Below, one piece after another: positions 25,728 to 35,398 of a stretch of 64,000 bases of DNA. Position 1 is the stretch's first letter; each line of letters begins with the position of its first letter. A model generated the notes under the pieces. That model made no database searches. It was not told the DNA's origin and worked only from the letters and a program-made list of their open reading frames with translations. The position numbers and the translations under genes were made by a program. Source of the DNA: Aquimarina pacifica (lineage in GTDB: Bacteria; Bacteroidota; Bacteroidia; Flavobacteriales; Flavobacteriaceae); assembly GCF_000520955.1 (NCBI RefSeq), contig NZ_JACC01000014.1, positions 62,001 to 126,000 on the forward strand, written 5' to 3'.

Positions 25728-27083
25728 ATGAAAAATTTAAAAACACAAAGAGGTAGAGCTCATTACACTACAACAAAACAGATGAGCAGAATCTTAACCA
25801 TGATCTTGTTGTCGGCTTTTATTTTCAGTTGTGCGACTGAAGAATTTTCGGAAGCGGAAGAAGAAACTTTAGCCACTTCAAAATTATCATCCAAATCGGT
25901 AAATCTTAGTATTTCGGGAGTATCGGCTTCTACACAACAAAGTGCTAATCCTGCTTCAAATGCCATTGACGGTAACCCTGGTACCAGATGGTCTGGTTCG
26001 GGTACCGCAGTAGATTTCATCATTGATCTTGGGGAAACAAATGCGGTAGATTATATCAAAATTGCTTTCCACAAAGGTGATGATAGAACAAATAGTTTTG
26101 ATGTTTATAAAGGAAGTTCTAGTTCCTGGACAAAAATTAATAGCAAAACAAGTAGTGGAAATACTGAATCACTTGAAATATTTGATTTGGTAAACTCTGA
26201 TACGAGATACTTGAGATTGGTTTTCAAAGGAAATAGTCAGAGTAATAATAATTGGAACAGTGTTAACGAAATAGAAGTTTGGGGTACTGGTGACGGAAAT
26301 GTTACTCCTCCAGGAGGTACTGATCCTTCAGATGTTTTGCCTGCGTTGCAGTATTTTAAAATTAATCTTCCTTTAGACAGTAGCGGTGATGATAATAGAA
26401 ATATTTCTTGGAACGACCTAGATGATGATTATAAAAAGAGTTATGAAATCGATAACTTGGTGGGATATACTCCTTCAAGCCCGTATGCTTATTACTTCTT
26501 TGCAGATGGTAACGAAGTTGTTTTTAGAGCTCATTGTGCAGGAGCACTTACTAGCTCTGGATCATACCCAAGAAGCGAATTAAGAGAAACCCCTAACGGT
26601 GGTGATGATTTATGGGAGTTTGAAGATGCACATGAATTAAATGCTACTTTTAGAATTACACATTTACCAAATGAAAAAGAAGAGGTGTGTGTACTACAGA
26701 TAAAAGGTAATGACAGTAATAATACCAGTGGTACAGAAGAAGCCTTTAGATTAGAATATCGCCAGGATGGTAATTCAGGCATGCATGTTACCATTAATGA
26801 GGATGATACAGATAATGATATCATGGATTATAGTTTAGGAGATACCGTTGAAGCCAGAATGTACGTTAATGATGGTAGAATTACTATAGAATTAGATAAT
26901 ACATCAAGTGGAGATTCTTGGAACTATAGTTATGATAGTGATTATTCTCATGGATATTTTAAAGCAGGATGTTACACTCAGTCATCTATTTATTCTGAGA
27001 AGAATGGAGTAGCTGATGAGCAAGCAGATGCCTACGGAGAAGTGAGATTTAGCAGATTAGAGGTGTCAGGAACTAACAATTAG
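25728..27083 (+). CDS. Alginate lyase lipoprotein, PL7 with F5/8-type C domain
   Basis: 451 residues. Lipobox F-I-F-S-C (Cys35), which may start from the Met at 25782 (M-S-R-I-L-T-M-I-L-L-S-A). An F5/8-type C (CBM32-like) domain occupies ~58-187 (A-I-D-G-N-P-G-T-R-W-S-G). A polysaccharide lyase family 7 jelly-roll covers ~205-448: RSELRE at 282-287, V-L-Q-I-K-G at ~322-327 and YFKAGCYTQ at 410-418. PL7 enzymes cleave alginate by beta-elimination. The central motif is normally Q-I/V-H; here Lys replaces His, which is unusual. Predicted to be surface anchored, for degrading brown algal polysaccharide. It is a single gene with its own terminator. Confidence 0.92.
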   Translation: MKNLKTQRGRAHYTTTKQMSRILTMILLSAFIFSCATEEFSEAEEETLATSKLSSKSVNLSISGVSASTQQSANPASNAIDGNPGTRWSGSGTAVDFIIDLGETNAVDYIKIAFHKGDDRTNSFDVYKGSSSSWTKINSKTSSGNTESLEIFDLVNSDTRYLRLVFKGNSQSNNNWNSVNEIEVWGTGDGNVTPPGGTDPSDVLPALQYFKINLPLDSSGDDNRNISWNDLDDDYKKSYEIDNLVGYTPSSPYAYYFFADGNEVVFRAHCAGALTSSGSYPRSELRETPNGGDDLWEFEDAHELNATFRITHLPNEKEEVCVLQIKGNDSNNTSGTEEAFRLEYRQDGNSGMHVTINEDDTDNDIMDYSLGDTVEARMYVNDGRITIELDNTSSGDSWNYSYDSDYSHGYFKAGCYTQSSIYSEKNGVADEQADAYGEVRFSRLEVSGTNN

Positions 27084-27151
27084 AAATTGGACCATTTCTT
27101 TTATAAGGTGTTGTTAGATGGCGCTTTGTATATAGATGGTTGATAGTATAT

Positions 27152-27187
27152 AAAACGAGGTAAAATCCAGATTTTACCTCGTTTTTT
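27152..27187 (+). terminator. Terminator after the alginate lyase
   Basis: AAAACGAGGTAAAAT - CCAG - ATTTTACCTCGTTTT then TT: a 15-base perfect stem with a T-run, about 70 bases past the stop. It works in both directions on paper. Confidence 0.92.
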
Positions 27188-27551
27188 AATCTTATAAATG
27201 TATAGTTAATTCCTTTTCGTGAAGTATTTTTTTACTTTCGACTAAATACTGTGTACTACTAATTATTCATTATTTCGATTTCACTTCGTACTTTTATCAT
27301 TTAGGAGATATAGTATAATTTTTTACGAATAATATATCTCTGCAAAATGATACCTTGTGTAAAAATACTTCGAATTTGTCACCTGGTTTACCTATTTTAT
27401 TTAAGTAAAACACTAGTGTAATCAACAAGAACACGATATATAGACTACGTTTTTAGAAGGGTAATTTTAAGATTTACTATTGCTGCATAGCTTTTGCTAT
27501 TATAAAGTATAAATGAGAACCTGAATTACTATCCAGGTCCCCTTATTTGTT
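27188..27551. other. Intergenic region between convergent lyase and protease genes
   Basis: About 360 AT-rich bases with no gene seen. A short hairpin (GAACCTG, 9-base loop, CAGGTCC) at 27514-27541 lies 10 bases after the minus-strand protease stop and is the likely terminator of that gene. Confidence 0.5.
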
Positions 27552-30500
27552 TTATTGTTTTATAAATCTCTTACTTTCTTTATTAACAGTTAGTATATAG
27601 ATTCCTGTCTTTAATTCTTGAACATCAATACTATTTATAAATACCCCGCTATCTACAAGTTGTCCTATAAGATTAAAAATATGATAGTCTTGTACACCAG
27701 ATTTAGGGCTTTGTACATATATATTATTATCTACTGCTGGTACAGGGAATATTGTTAGTGCCTCACTATATAATGAATCATTAAAAGGAGGTGCTTGGGG
27801 ATCTATTCCTGCAATTCTTTCGGCAGTACATGAGCCAAGATATGCCCACTCTGTTGCGGTTCTCTCAAAAGCATGCCCTTCATATATTACAATATCGCCT
27901 GGAGTATAATATGCTAGATTGTCAAATTTAATAGCATTTTGGCAAATGTTTTCAAATCCATACAATGAGATGTTATCTATAGCTATGTCAGCAAGGTCCG
28001 TTGCATTGGTAATTCTATTGAATCTTAGTTTTATGCTTTTTCCGGTATAAGAATCCAGATTAATTTTAGCCTCTAACCATGAAGATCCTTGATTTCCATT
28101 GGCTTCCCATATATTGGTCCAGTTGACTCCTTGATCCGTACTTATTTCTAATACTAAGCTGCCCAAAGTATCTGCCCCATACATATGATAATTAAAATTA
28201 AAAACCCCTGCACTTGATAACTTAGACAAATCAAAACATGGCGAGGTTAATAAAGTTTGATCTGGATTTGAAGGATTATTTGATGCCTCTGCATAGATAT
28301 AATATGCACCTTCAGATGCATTAGAAGGACCTGTAGAAAAAGTTGGAGTTCCATTTGTATTTATAACCCAGTCTTGGTTGTCTGCAAAGGGTTGTTCCCA
28401 ATTTCCGAAAGTATCTTCGAATCCTTGATTATAAGGAAAAGAAGTGACTATAAATGAACATTGGTTGTCTGATGTAGTGATTACAGAAATACCGCTAAAA
28501 TCTGATTCATTGCCACATGCATCTTTTGCCCTTACATTAAAAGAGTATTTCGTATTTTCTGTTAATGAAGAAATAGTAATAGAGGTCTGTTTGGTTTTAA
28601 ATAACAGCGTATTTTCCTGATAGACCTCGTATTTGGTAACTTCTTGGTTGTCATTTGATGGTTGCCATGATATGGTGGCAGCTGTTTTGGTAATATCAGA
28701 TACAGTTAGTTCTGTGGGTGCTGTTGGCGCCTCAGTATCGGGATCAATGATTACAGTATAATCTTCTACTTCTCCAAAATTAAAAGTTTCACAAGAACCA
28801 GGAATCCCTCCATACTTCATGGAAACCCGCATTCTTGTTTGGCATTTTTTTGCTGTATCTGGTACAATAAAAGTTCCTGTTGCAGGAGAATCTATTGAGG
28901 GGGCTTGACTCCATACCAATTCTCCAGAATCGTCAAAACTTCCATTTTGGTTATAGTCAATCCACACGGCGTATGCTTCGTTAAAAGTTGAATTTGTCCA
29001 TACTGGGGTGATAGAAATTGTATTGGTGTTTCCTGGAGTCAAATGAGTCGATAGCTCTGTAAAATCACTATATCCATTTTCTGCCCCTGATGTATTATTA
29101 ATTTCACCCAAATGTACATTACCAATATACTCATCAGATGTGATTTCACCTTTTGAACTACAATAGGTATAGGTTAGTTCTGTTGTTGTAAATGTTATAG
29201 AGTTGCTGTAGGCAGATACTGTAGTATCATCACATGCACTTTTTACTTGTAACTCATAAGAGGTTTCGTCTAATAATTCAGAAATAGTGTAGTAATTTGA
29301 GTTTGCTTTTTTATTTGTCCATTCACTAGTACCAATCTGACGATATCTCAGTTCGTAGGAGGCTCCAGACACCCGTGTCCAGTTGACAGTGGCTTCGTTA
29401 TAGTCAACATTTGCTATGCTAATATCTGATGGGGTTATAGCTTCTTCACACACTACAGATAGCCCTGTAACAACTAAGGAGTAATTTTGGAGTTCATTAA
29501 AAAGTGATCCTTTATGTGTGACTGTTATCGTGTAGGTGCCAGAAGCATTTGCAATATCAACTCTTTCGAAAGGATCTACTGCATTGTCTCCTGTTTCTAT
29601 TGTAGTAAGACTGGTTAGTTTATAAGGTTTATAAGTGGTTGTGCCATTGCTTACTGTGATATCTAAGTCATTTACTAATGCTGGAGTTGATGAATTTGTT
29701 TCTGTATTTACAGCACCTGCAGGATCTGTCCAGGAAATAGATGCTAATAAGGGGTTAATTCCATCAGAATCTACTGTAAAGGAAAATGATTGTCCATTGG
29801 TTAGTACTAATTCTTCTACTAAAGATTCACTATTGTTAGTTGTTATGGTTTCTGCTGCAGACTTTGCATTAAGTAATCCCCAACCGAATATGGGATCGGG
29901 CCCAGGAACTCCCGCATCATCTGCTGTATGAAGTGCAAGACCTTTTAAGGTAGCGGCTCTCATAAAATCTCCATGAATATTTTCGTAATGTTGTTGTAAT
30001 AATAGTAAGCTACCAGTAACATTGGGAGAGGCCATAGAAGTACCAGTAATACTTGCATATGCTGTGTCGCTATCGTCATAAGTAGAATATACATACGTTC
30101 CATTACCAGCTATATCTGGTTTAATACGGTAATCATCTGTTGGTCCTTGACTACTAGAACTGGCTATTGATACAGAAATAAGGTTTCCTTCATTGTCTAT
30201 ACTTGCATCTTGGGCATTAGCAATAACTAGGTTATTTTTAGAAACTGCATGTCCGGTTAATTTATCATAAAATGAGTTTCCTTCTAATGGGTTATCATTA
30301 TAGTTAGAAGTTCCGTCATTTCCTGCTGCAACTACCATAAGATAATATGGCGCATTATACATTACTTCGTCCCAATTTTTTGAATTTTGAATATAGGCAC
30401 CAAAATATTGATCAGGAACGTAAAGACTATAATACCCGTAGGAATGATTCGAGAGTAGCATGCCGTCAGCTGCTGCAATAGTTGCTTCAGATACATCGTT

Positions 30501-31154
30501 ATTCCACATATAGGCATTGACTTTTGATTGAGGGGCCATTCCTTTTGCTGTAGCAATGACGCCAGATGCGGCAATGGTTCCTGTTACATGAGCTGCGTGG
30601 TAATGTAATTGTAATCCTCCTTCTGTGTTGGTATCTTTTATTGTAACTCGATCGTTTCCACCTGGTCCATCATATTCTTGGTGAGTTACTCTCGCGTGTC
30701 CGCCATCCCAAACATGTGCTGTCATATCCTGTCCATCAAGAGATAACCCAAGGATGCCTCCAGAATTCAGAAAATTTGTCCTTGTTGATACTGCGGCATC
30801 TGTATTAAATGTTTTGTAATACAAAAAGCTTTCTCCATCAGTGGCTAACTGCTGTAATTGCGCAAAACTACCGTCTTCTAATTGTATGGATGTTGGTACG
30901 CCGTTTTTTTTTGCTGTTTCTTCGGCAATACCTTTTTCTTTGGTAGCTTTTTGAAAATATTGAGCTTCGAGTTGATTTAATTTTGAGAGGTTACTTCTCG
31001 ACTTAATTAATGATTTTTGCTCTGTATTTTGGGCAAATGTAAAGGTCGATACCATACATATGGTAAAGAGATTAAGGAAGTTGAGTTTTAGTAACTTTTT
31101 AAGCATAAAGTCAAATGCCCCCGTTGGGTTTGGGTAATTTTTTTCCATTCTCAT
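27552..31154 (-). CDS. T9SS-secreted subtilisin-like serine protease (copy 1)
   Basis: 1200 residues. Domain order: a short N-terminal extension, the signal peptide starting at M-L-K-K (cleavage near T-F-A-Q), and an S8 catalytic domain ~130-440. That domain has Asp in H-V-W-D-G-G-H, His in Y-H-A-A-H-V-T-G-T and Ser373 in GTSMASP. Then follow a P/proprotein-like beta domain, fibronectin III (~580-660), GEVED (~670-815, ending [10 protein letters not shown]), a second fibronectin III, a MAM/laminin G-like jelly roll (~910-1070), a CBM5/12-like Trp-rich repeat, and the T9SS sorting domain in the last ~75 residues. An exported, cell-surface or released protease. Paralogous to the next gene upstream. 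Confidence 0.92.
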   Translation of the reverse strand: MRMEKNYPNPTGAFDFMLKKLLKLNFLNLFTICMVSTFTFAQNTEQKSLIKSRSNLSKLNQLEAQYFQKATKEKGIAEETAKKNGVPTSIQLEDGSFAQLQQLATDGESFLYYKTFNTDAAVSTRTNFLNSGGILGLSLDGQDMTAHVWDGGHARVTHQEYDGPGGNDRVTIKDTNTEGGLQLHYHAAHVTGTIAASGVIATAKGMAPQSKVNAYMWNNDVSEATIAAADGMLLSNHSYGYYSLYVPDQYFGAYIQNSKNWDEVMYNAPYYLMVVAAGNDGTSNYNDNPLEGNSFYDKLTGHAVSKNNLVIANAQDASIDNEGNLISVSIASSSSQGPTDDYRIKPDIAGNGTYVYSTYDDSDTAYASITGTSMASPNVTGSLLLLQQHYENIHGDFMRAATLKGLALHTADDAGVPGPDPIFGWGLLNAKSAAETITTNNSESLVEELVLTNGQSFSFTVDSDGINPLLASISWTDPAGAVNTETNSSTPALVNDLDITVSNGTTTYKPYKLTSLTTIETGDNAVDPFERVDIANASGTYTITVTHKGSLFNELQNYSLVVTGLSVVCEEAITPSDISIANVDYNEATVNWTRVSGASYELRYRQIGTSEWTNKKANSNYYTISELLDETSYELQVKSACDDTTVSAYSNSITFTTTELTYTYCSSKGEITSDEYIGNVHLGEINNTSGAENGYSDFTELSTHLTPGNTNTISITPVWTNSTFNEAYAVWIDYNQNGSFDDSGELVWSQAPSIDSPATGTFIVPDTAKKCQTRMRVSMKYGGIPGSCETFNFGEVEDYTVIIDPDTEAPTAPTELTVSDITKTAATISWQPSNDNQEVTKYEVYQENTLLFKTKQTSITISSLTENTKYSFNVRAKDACGNESDFSGISVITTSDNQCSFIVTSFPYNQGFEDTFGNWEQPFADNQDWVINTNGTPTFSTGPSNASEGAYYIYAEASNNPSNPDQTLLTSPCFDLSKLSSAGVFNFNYHMYGADTLGSLVLEISTDQGVNWTNIWEANGNQGSSWLEAKINLDSYTGKSIKLRFNRITNATDLADIAIDNISLYGFENICQNAIKFDNLAYYTPGDIVIYEGHAFERTATEWAYLGSCTAERIAGIDPQAPPFNDSLYSEALTIFPVPAVDNNIYVQSPKSGVQDYHIFNLIGQLVDSGVFINSIDVQELKTGIYILTVNKESKRFIKQ

Positions 31155-31372
31155 TGATTCTGAGTTCGTATTTTACTTTTGTGAAAAATTTGTGGGGAAG
31201 GGCCGCAAAGGTGATGAATTTTTTTTGGTTCAAAAAAAAAATTCGATGAAGTGTATGAAAAGGGATATTACCGGTTTATGTACGGTAAAACAGTAATCTT
31301 TGTAAGAAGAAAACAACGTTTTAGTGTTAAGAAATGTTGTTTGTTTTTTTGAATTGAGGAATGATGGTATAT

Positions 31373-31411
31373 AAAAAACCCTCTGTGACTATAAATCGCA
31401 GAGGGTTTTTT
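31373..31411. terminator. Terminator between the paralogous proteases
   Basis: AAAAAACCCTCTG - 11-base loop - CGCAGAGGGTTTTTT: a strong stem with a T-run on the plus strand and an A-run on the other side. It lies 31-69 bases past the stop of the minus-strand protease copy 2, so the two proteases are separate transcription units. Confidence 0.9.
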
Positions 31412-31441
31412 GCTAAAAAAAATATTTTTGAAGACTCTAAA

Positions 31442-34400
31442 TTATAGCTTGATAAACTGTTTTGAAGCGTTATCTATCTTTAGGATATAAGATCCTGCTT
31501 CTAGCTCTTGTACATTTATAGTATCTATGAATGTTCCTTTTGCTACTGTTTGTCCTAAAATATTCAGTATAGAATATGTTTTTTCTCCAGATTTTTCAAT
31601 CTCTACGGTAAGATTAGCACCTTTTAAAGGAACTGGGAAAATTTTAAATTCTGTACTTTTTAATGCTGCAATTGGTGGAGCTATAGCCTCATTTGATGTT
31701 GCAAGAGTTGCAAAAGAAAGTGAGTTAGTCGTTCCGCATTCACCTAAGTTTGTCCATCCGGTCGCTGTTCTTTCGTAAAGGAATCCATTATAAGTTACTT
31801 GATCTCCTACAGAATAACTAATACTGCTACTCCATTCATCTATGCCTTCGCATATGTCTGTGGATCCGCCATCTCCTGATTCTGATATTGAGATATCATC
31901 GATAGCAATATCTGCTTGCCAAGTAGAACCAGTAATTCTATTAAATCTAAGTTGTACGCTTCCTCCAGCATATGCCGAAAGATTGATATCTGCGGTTAAC
32001 CAAGAGTTGCCTTGATTTCCACTTTGACTCCATACACTTGACCAGTTTGCTCCTTCATCAGTACTTGCCTCTACAGTAAAAGTTCCCATATCAGTATCAC
32101 CATACATGTGGTATCCGAAAGAGAAAGTAGCTTCAGATAAATTTGATAAGTCAAAACATGGAGAAGTAAGAATTGCTTGGGCATCAGGATATCCTGTTCC
32201 GTTTACAGAAGCTTCTACATATAAATAGTAGGTGCCTTCGGTTGCAGAAGATGGTCCTGTAGAACTAGAAGGTGTTGTGCCAGAGTTAACTGTCCAGTCT
32301 ATGTCATCACTTGATGATTGTGTCCAGTTTCCAAGTGTATTTTCAAATCCTTGATTATATGGGAAAGAAGAAATACCAGTTGTACATCCAGACCCTGTTC
32401 CTCCTCCTGTTGTTGTAACGCTAATAGCACTACTAAAACCAGATTCATTTCCTGCTGCATCTTTTGCTTTTACACTAAACTGATATGTAGTCCCTTCTGA
32501 AAGGCTAGTAATGTTTGCAGAAGTTCCTGAGGTTTCTCCTAATAGAGTGCTTCCTTGGTATACATCATACCCTGTAACGGCTACATTATCACTAGACGCA
32601 TTCCAGGATATAGTTACAGAAGTGTCTGTTATATTCGAAGAAGACAATCCGGTCGGAACCGTAGGGGCTTCAGTATCAGCTGTACTACCACCGATAATAA
32701 CGGTATAGTCCTCTACTTCTCCATAATCAAAAGTTTCACAAGAAGTTGGGATTGCATTGTACTTCATAGAAACACGCATTCTGGTTGCACCATCAGCGGC
32801 ACTCGTTGGTACAGTAAATGAACCACTTACAGGTGTTGTTTGTGTAGCACTATTGCTCCAAACCAATTCACCCGAATCATCAAAACTTCCATTTTGGTTA
32901 TAATCGATCCAAACAGCATATCCTTCGCTATACGTTGTTCCTGTCCAGGTTGGTGTAATAGATATTGTATAAGAGTCTCCACTTCCTAAACCTGTGGATA
33001 TTGATGTATAGTCACTATATCCGCTTGTTGCACCAGTAGTATTGTTAATTGATCCAAGAGAGACATTACTAATATATTCATCTGCAATGCTATTTCCGCT
33101 TGAATCGCAATAGGTCAGACTAAACTCTGGAGTTGTAAATGTAATACTGCTGCTATATGAAGAAGTAGAACCATCTGAACAAATACTTCTTACTTGCGTT
33201 TCGTATGTTGTAGTAGCTGATAATCCAGAGATTGTATATGAATTTCCAGAAACTGCTTCTGTAGTCCAGCTAGATGTTCCGCTTACTCTGTATCTCAATT
33301 CATAAGAAGCTGAAGGAACTGCGTCCCAACCAATGGTAGCGCTATCATAAGTAACACTTGATGATCCGATTCCTGTAGGAGTAGTTGCGTTACAAACTAC
33401 TGGAGTTCCTGTTAATCCTGTTACGATAAGAGAGTAATTTTGAGAACCACTAGAAAGAGACCCTTTATGCGTTACTGTAATCGTATAGGTACCAGATGCG
33501 TTAGCAACATCGACTCTTTCATAAGGATCAACGGTATTATCACCAGTTCCGTTGGTTGTGATACCTGTTAATCTATAAGGTCTGTACGTTGTTGATCCGT
33601 TCGAAACGGTAATGTCTAGATCATTAACTAATACAGGAGTATTGTCGTTTACTGTAGTTCTAACAGTTCCTGCAGGGTCTGTCCAAGATATAGATGCTAA
33701 TAAAGGACTTACTCCATCAGAATCTACTGTGATAGTATATGATTGCCCATTTGCCAATGTAAGTTCTTCAATTTTTGATTCACTTCCTGCATTAGAAATT
33801 GTTTCTGCAGCAGCTTTTGCATTTAGTAATCCCCAACCGAATACAGCATCAGGTCCTGAGGAACCAGCATCATCTGCTGTATGAAGTGCTACACCTTTTA
33901 GAGTTGCAGCTCTCATTAAGTTACCATTTAGATTAGAGTAGTGTTGTTGAAGTAATAATAAAGAACCCGTAACATTTGGTGATGCCATTGATGTTCCTGT
34001 GATACTTGCGTATGCACTTGTGCCACTTACATAGGTTGAATAAACACCTGTTCCGTTTCCAGTAATATCTGGTTTGATACGGTAATCATCTGTTGGTCCT
34101 TCACTACTTGAGCTATTAATAGTTACAGAAACCAGATTTCCGTTAGAATCTATATTTGCATCATTGGCATTAGCAACAGCTAAACCATTTTTAGAACAGG
34201 TATGACCTGTTAATTTATCATAAGAAGAGTTGCCATCTAATGGGTTTGAATTATACCCGTTGTTGTTTCCATCATTTCCTGCAGCCATTACCATAAGGTA
34301 GTACGGTGCATTGTACATTACTTCATCCCAAGCTCTTGAGTCTTCGATATATCCACCGAAATAAAGAGGGAAATTAGTTAGTGCAGAACTATTATATCCA

Positions 34401-35107
34401 TATGAGTGATTGGAAATAATCATTCCATTAGCAGCAGCAGCAGTTCCTTCAGCAATATCGTCATTCCACATATATCCATTCACTTTTGCTTGAGAAGCCA
34501 TTCCTTTAGCAGCAGCTTGTACTCCTGATGCACAAATGGTTCCTGTTACGTGCCCGGCATGAAAATTAAGTTGAGTTCCTCCTTCTGAGGAAGCATCTTG
34601 AATAGTAACACGATTACTACCACCGGCACCATCATATTCTTGGTGAGATGCTAAGGCATGACCCCCATCCCAAACGTGAGCAGTCATGTTTTGCCCATCA
34701 AGAGATAATCCTAAAGATCCTCCTGAGTTTATATGATCCGTTCTGGTAGACTCAGCAGCATCCACATTGTATGTGGTGTAATATATTGGTGTTTTACCAT
34801 CAATGGCTAGTTTTTGAAGTTGAGAAAAACTACCATCTGCGTTTTTCATAGAGGTTTGCCACCCATTTATTTTGGCAGCAGCATATGCGGCCATTCTATT
34901 TTGTGCCGCTTTTTCAGTATTTTGTATTTTTAGTTGATTTAGTTTAGAGATGTTACTCTTACTCTGAATAGAGGCTTTTTGAGCAGGACTCTGTGCAAAT
35001 GTAATAGAGGTTAGAAAAAAAAGGGAAAAGAATGCTAAGCTATTAACTTTTTTAAGCATAGTGCCTAAAATGCAAACCCCACTGGGATTTTCATAATTTT
35101 TAGTCAT
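31442..35107 (-). CDS. T9SS-secreted subtilisin-like serine protease (copy 2)
   Basis: 1221 residues, same architecture as copy 1 throughout: signal peptide from M-L-K-K (cleavage near T-F-A-Q), S8 domain with Asp in H-V-W-D-G-G-H, His in F-H-A-G-H-V-T-G-T and Ser373 in GTSMASP, fibronectin III, GEVED, fibronectin III, jelly-roll, CBM5/12-like ([17 protein letters not shown]) and the T9SS sorting domain. Asn/Asp/Gly/Ser richness suits a salt-rich exterior. Both copies have the catalytic Ser at the same residue number, so the N-terminal two thirds have not suffered indels. Extracellular protein degradation is the likely role. Confidence 0.93.
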   Translation of the reverse strand: MTKNYENPSGVCILGTMLKKVNSLAFFSLFFLTSITFAQSPAQKASIQSKSNISKLNQLKIQNTEKAAQNRMAAYAAAKINGWQTSMKNADGSFSQLQKLAIDGKTPIYYTTYNVDAAESTRTDHINSGGSLGLSLDGQNMTAHVWDGGHALASHQEYDGAGGSNRVTIQDASSEGGTQLNFHAGHVTGTICASGVQAAAKGMASQAKVNGYMWNDDIAEGTAAAANGMIISNHSYGYNSSALTNFPLYFGGYIEDSRAWDEVMYNAPYYLMVMAAGNDGNNNGYNSNPLDGNSSYDKLTGHTCSKNGLAVANANDANIDSNGNLVSVTINSSSSEGPTDDYRIKPDITGNGTGVYSTYVSGTSAYASITGTSMASPNVTGSLLLLQQHYSNLNGNLMRAATLKGVALHTADDAGSSGPDAVFGWGLLNAKAAAETISNAGSESKIEELTLANGQSYTITVDSDGVSPLLASISWTDPAGTVRTTVNDNTPVLVNDLDITVSNGSTTYRPYRLTGITTNGTGDNTVDPYERVDVANASGTYTITVTHKGSLSSGSQNYSLIVTGLTGTPVVCNATTPTGIGSSSVTYDSATIGWDAVPSASYELRYRVSGTSSWTTEAVSGNSYTISGLSATTTYETQVRSICSDGSTSSYSSSITFTTPEFSLTYCDSSGNSIADEYISNVSLGSINNTTGATSGYSDYTSISTGLGSGDSYTISITPTWTGTTYSEGYAVWIDYNQNGSFDDSGELVWSNSATQTTPVSGSFTVPTSAADGATRMRVSMKYNAIPTSCETFDYGEVEDYTVIIGGSTADTEAPTVPTGLSSSNITDTSVTISWNASSDNVAVTGYDVYQGSTLLGETSGTSANITSLSEGTTYQFSVKAKDAAGNESGFSSAISVTTTGGGTGSGCTTGISSFPYNQGFENTLGNWTQSSSDDIDWTVNSGTTPSSSTGPSSATEGTYYLYVEASVNGTGYPDAQAILTSPCFDLSNLSEATFSFGYHMYGDTDMGTFTVEASTDEGANWSSVWSQSGNQGNSWLTADINLSAYAGGSVQLRFNRITGSTWQADIAIDDISISESGDGGSTDICEGIDEWSSSISYSVGDQVTYNGFLYERTATGWTNLGECGTTNSLSFATLATSNEAIAPPIAALKSTEFKIFPVPLKGANLTVEIEKSGEKTYSILNILGQTVAKGTFIDTINVQELEAGSYILKIDNASKQFIKL

Positions 35108-35128
35108 TTTTGTTGAGTTTGAGTTTGT
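35108..35128 (-). promoter_or_regulatory. Conserved 5' leader directly before the start codon
   Basis: On the minus strand the ~21 bases before ATG read ACAAACTCAAACTCAACAAA with a final A. They match the leader of the M4 protease (38318-38338) base for base. A related, degraded version precedes protease copy 1 (ACGAACTCAGAATCA) and the lipocalin. There is no Shine-Dalgarno; an A-rich leader of this type probably aids initiation in Bacteroidota. Confidence 0.55.
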
Positions 35129-35346
35129 ATTAAGTTGTTTTTCTTTGAAGAATTTTCAAGGAAAAGGCAAAATTGATGAATTATCTTCAATAAAAAAAGT
35201 TTTTTCGACCAAGTGTTAAAAAATTAGCATTATGCGTTCTTAGAATCCTGTTAAAAAAATTAACATGTAGGAAAATACATTCATTATTTGGGCTAGTTGT
35301 GTGATAACTACGGGATAACCGTAGTTTTTTGGAACCAAAAAATAGA

Positions 35347-35378
35347 AGCCCGCCATTGGTTGTTGTTTATGACGGGCT
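35347..35378 (-). terminator. Hairpin after the M4 protease gene
   Basis: AGCCCG-T-CAT and ATG-G-CGGGCT arms around a ~12-base loop on the minus strand, about 20 bases past the stop. The T-run is weak, so this may be a 3' stabilising stem. Confidence 0.55.
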
Positions 35379-35398
35379 CGTAGGTATTTATGTGGTTT

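Noticed and set aside
26531-26824. Minus-strand frame inside the alginate lyase gene
   Set aside because: Antisense to the PL7 catalytic region, with low-complexity Ser/Leu content and no domain.
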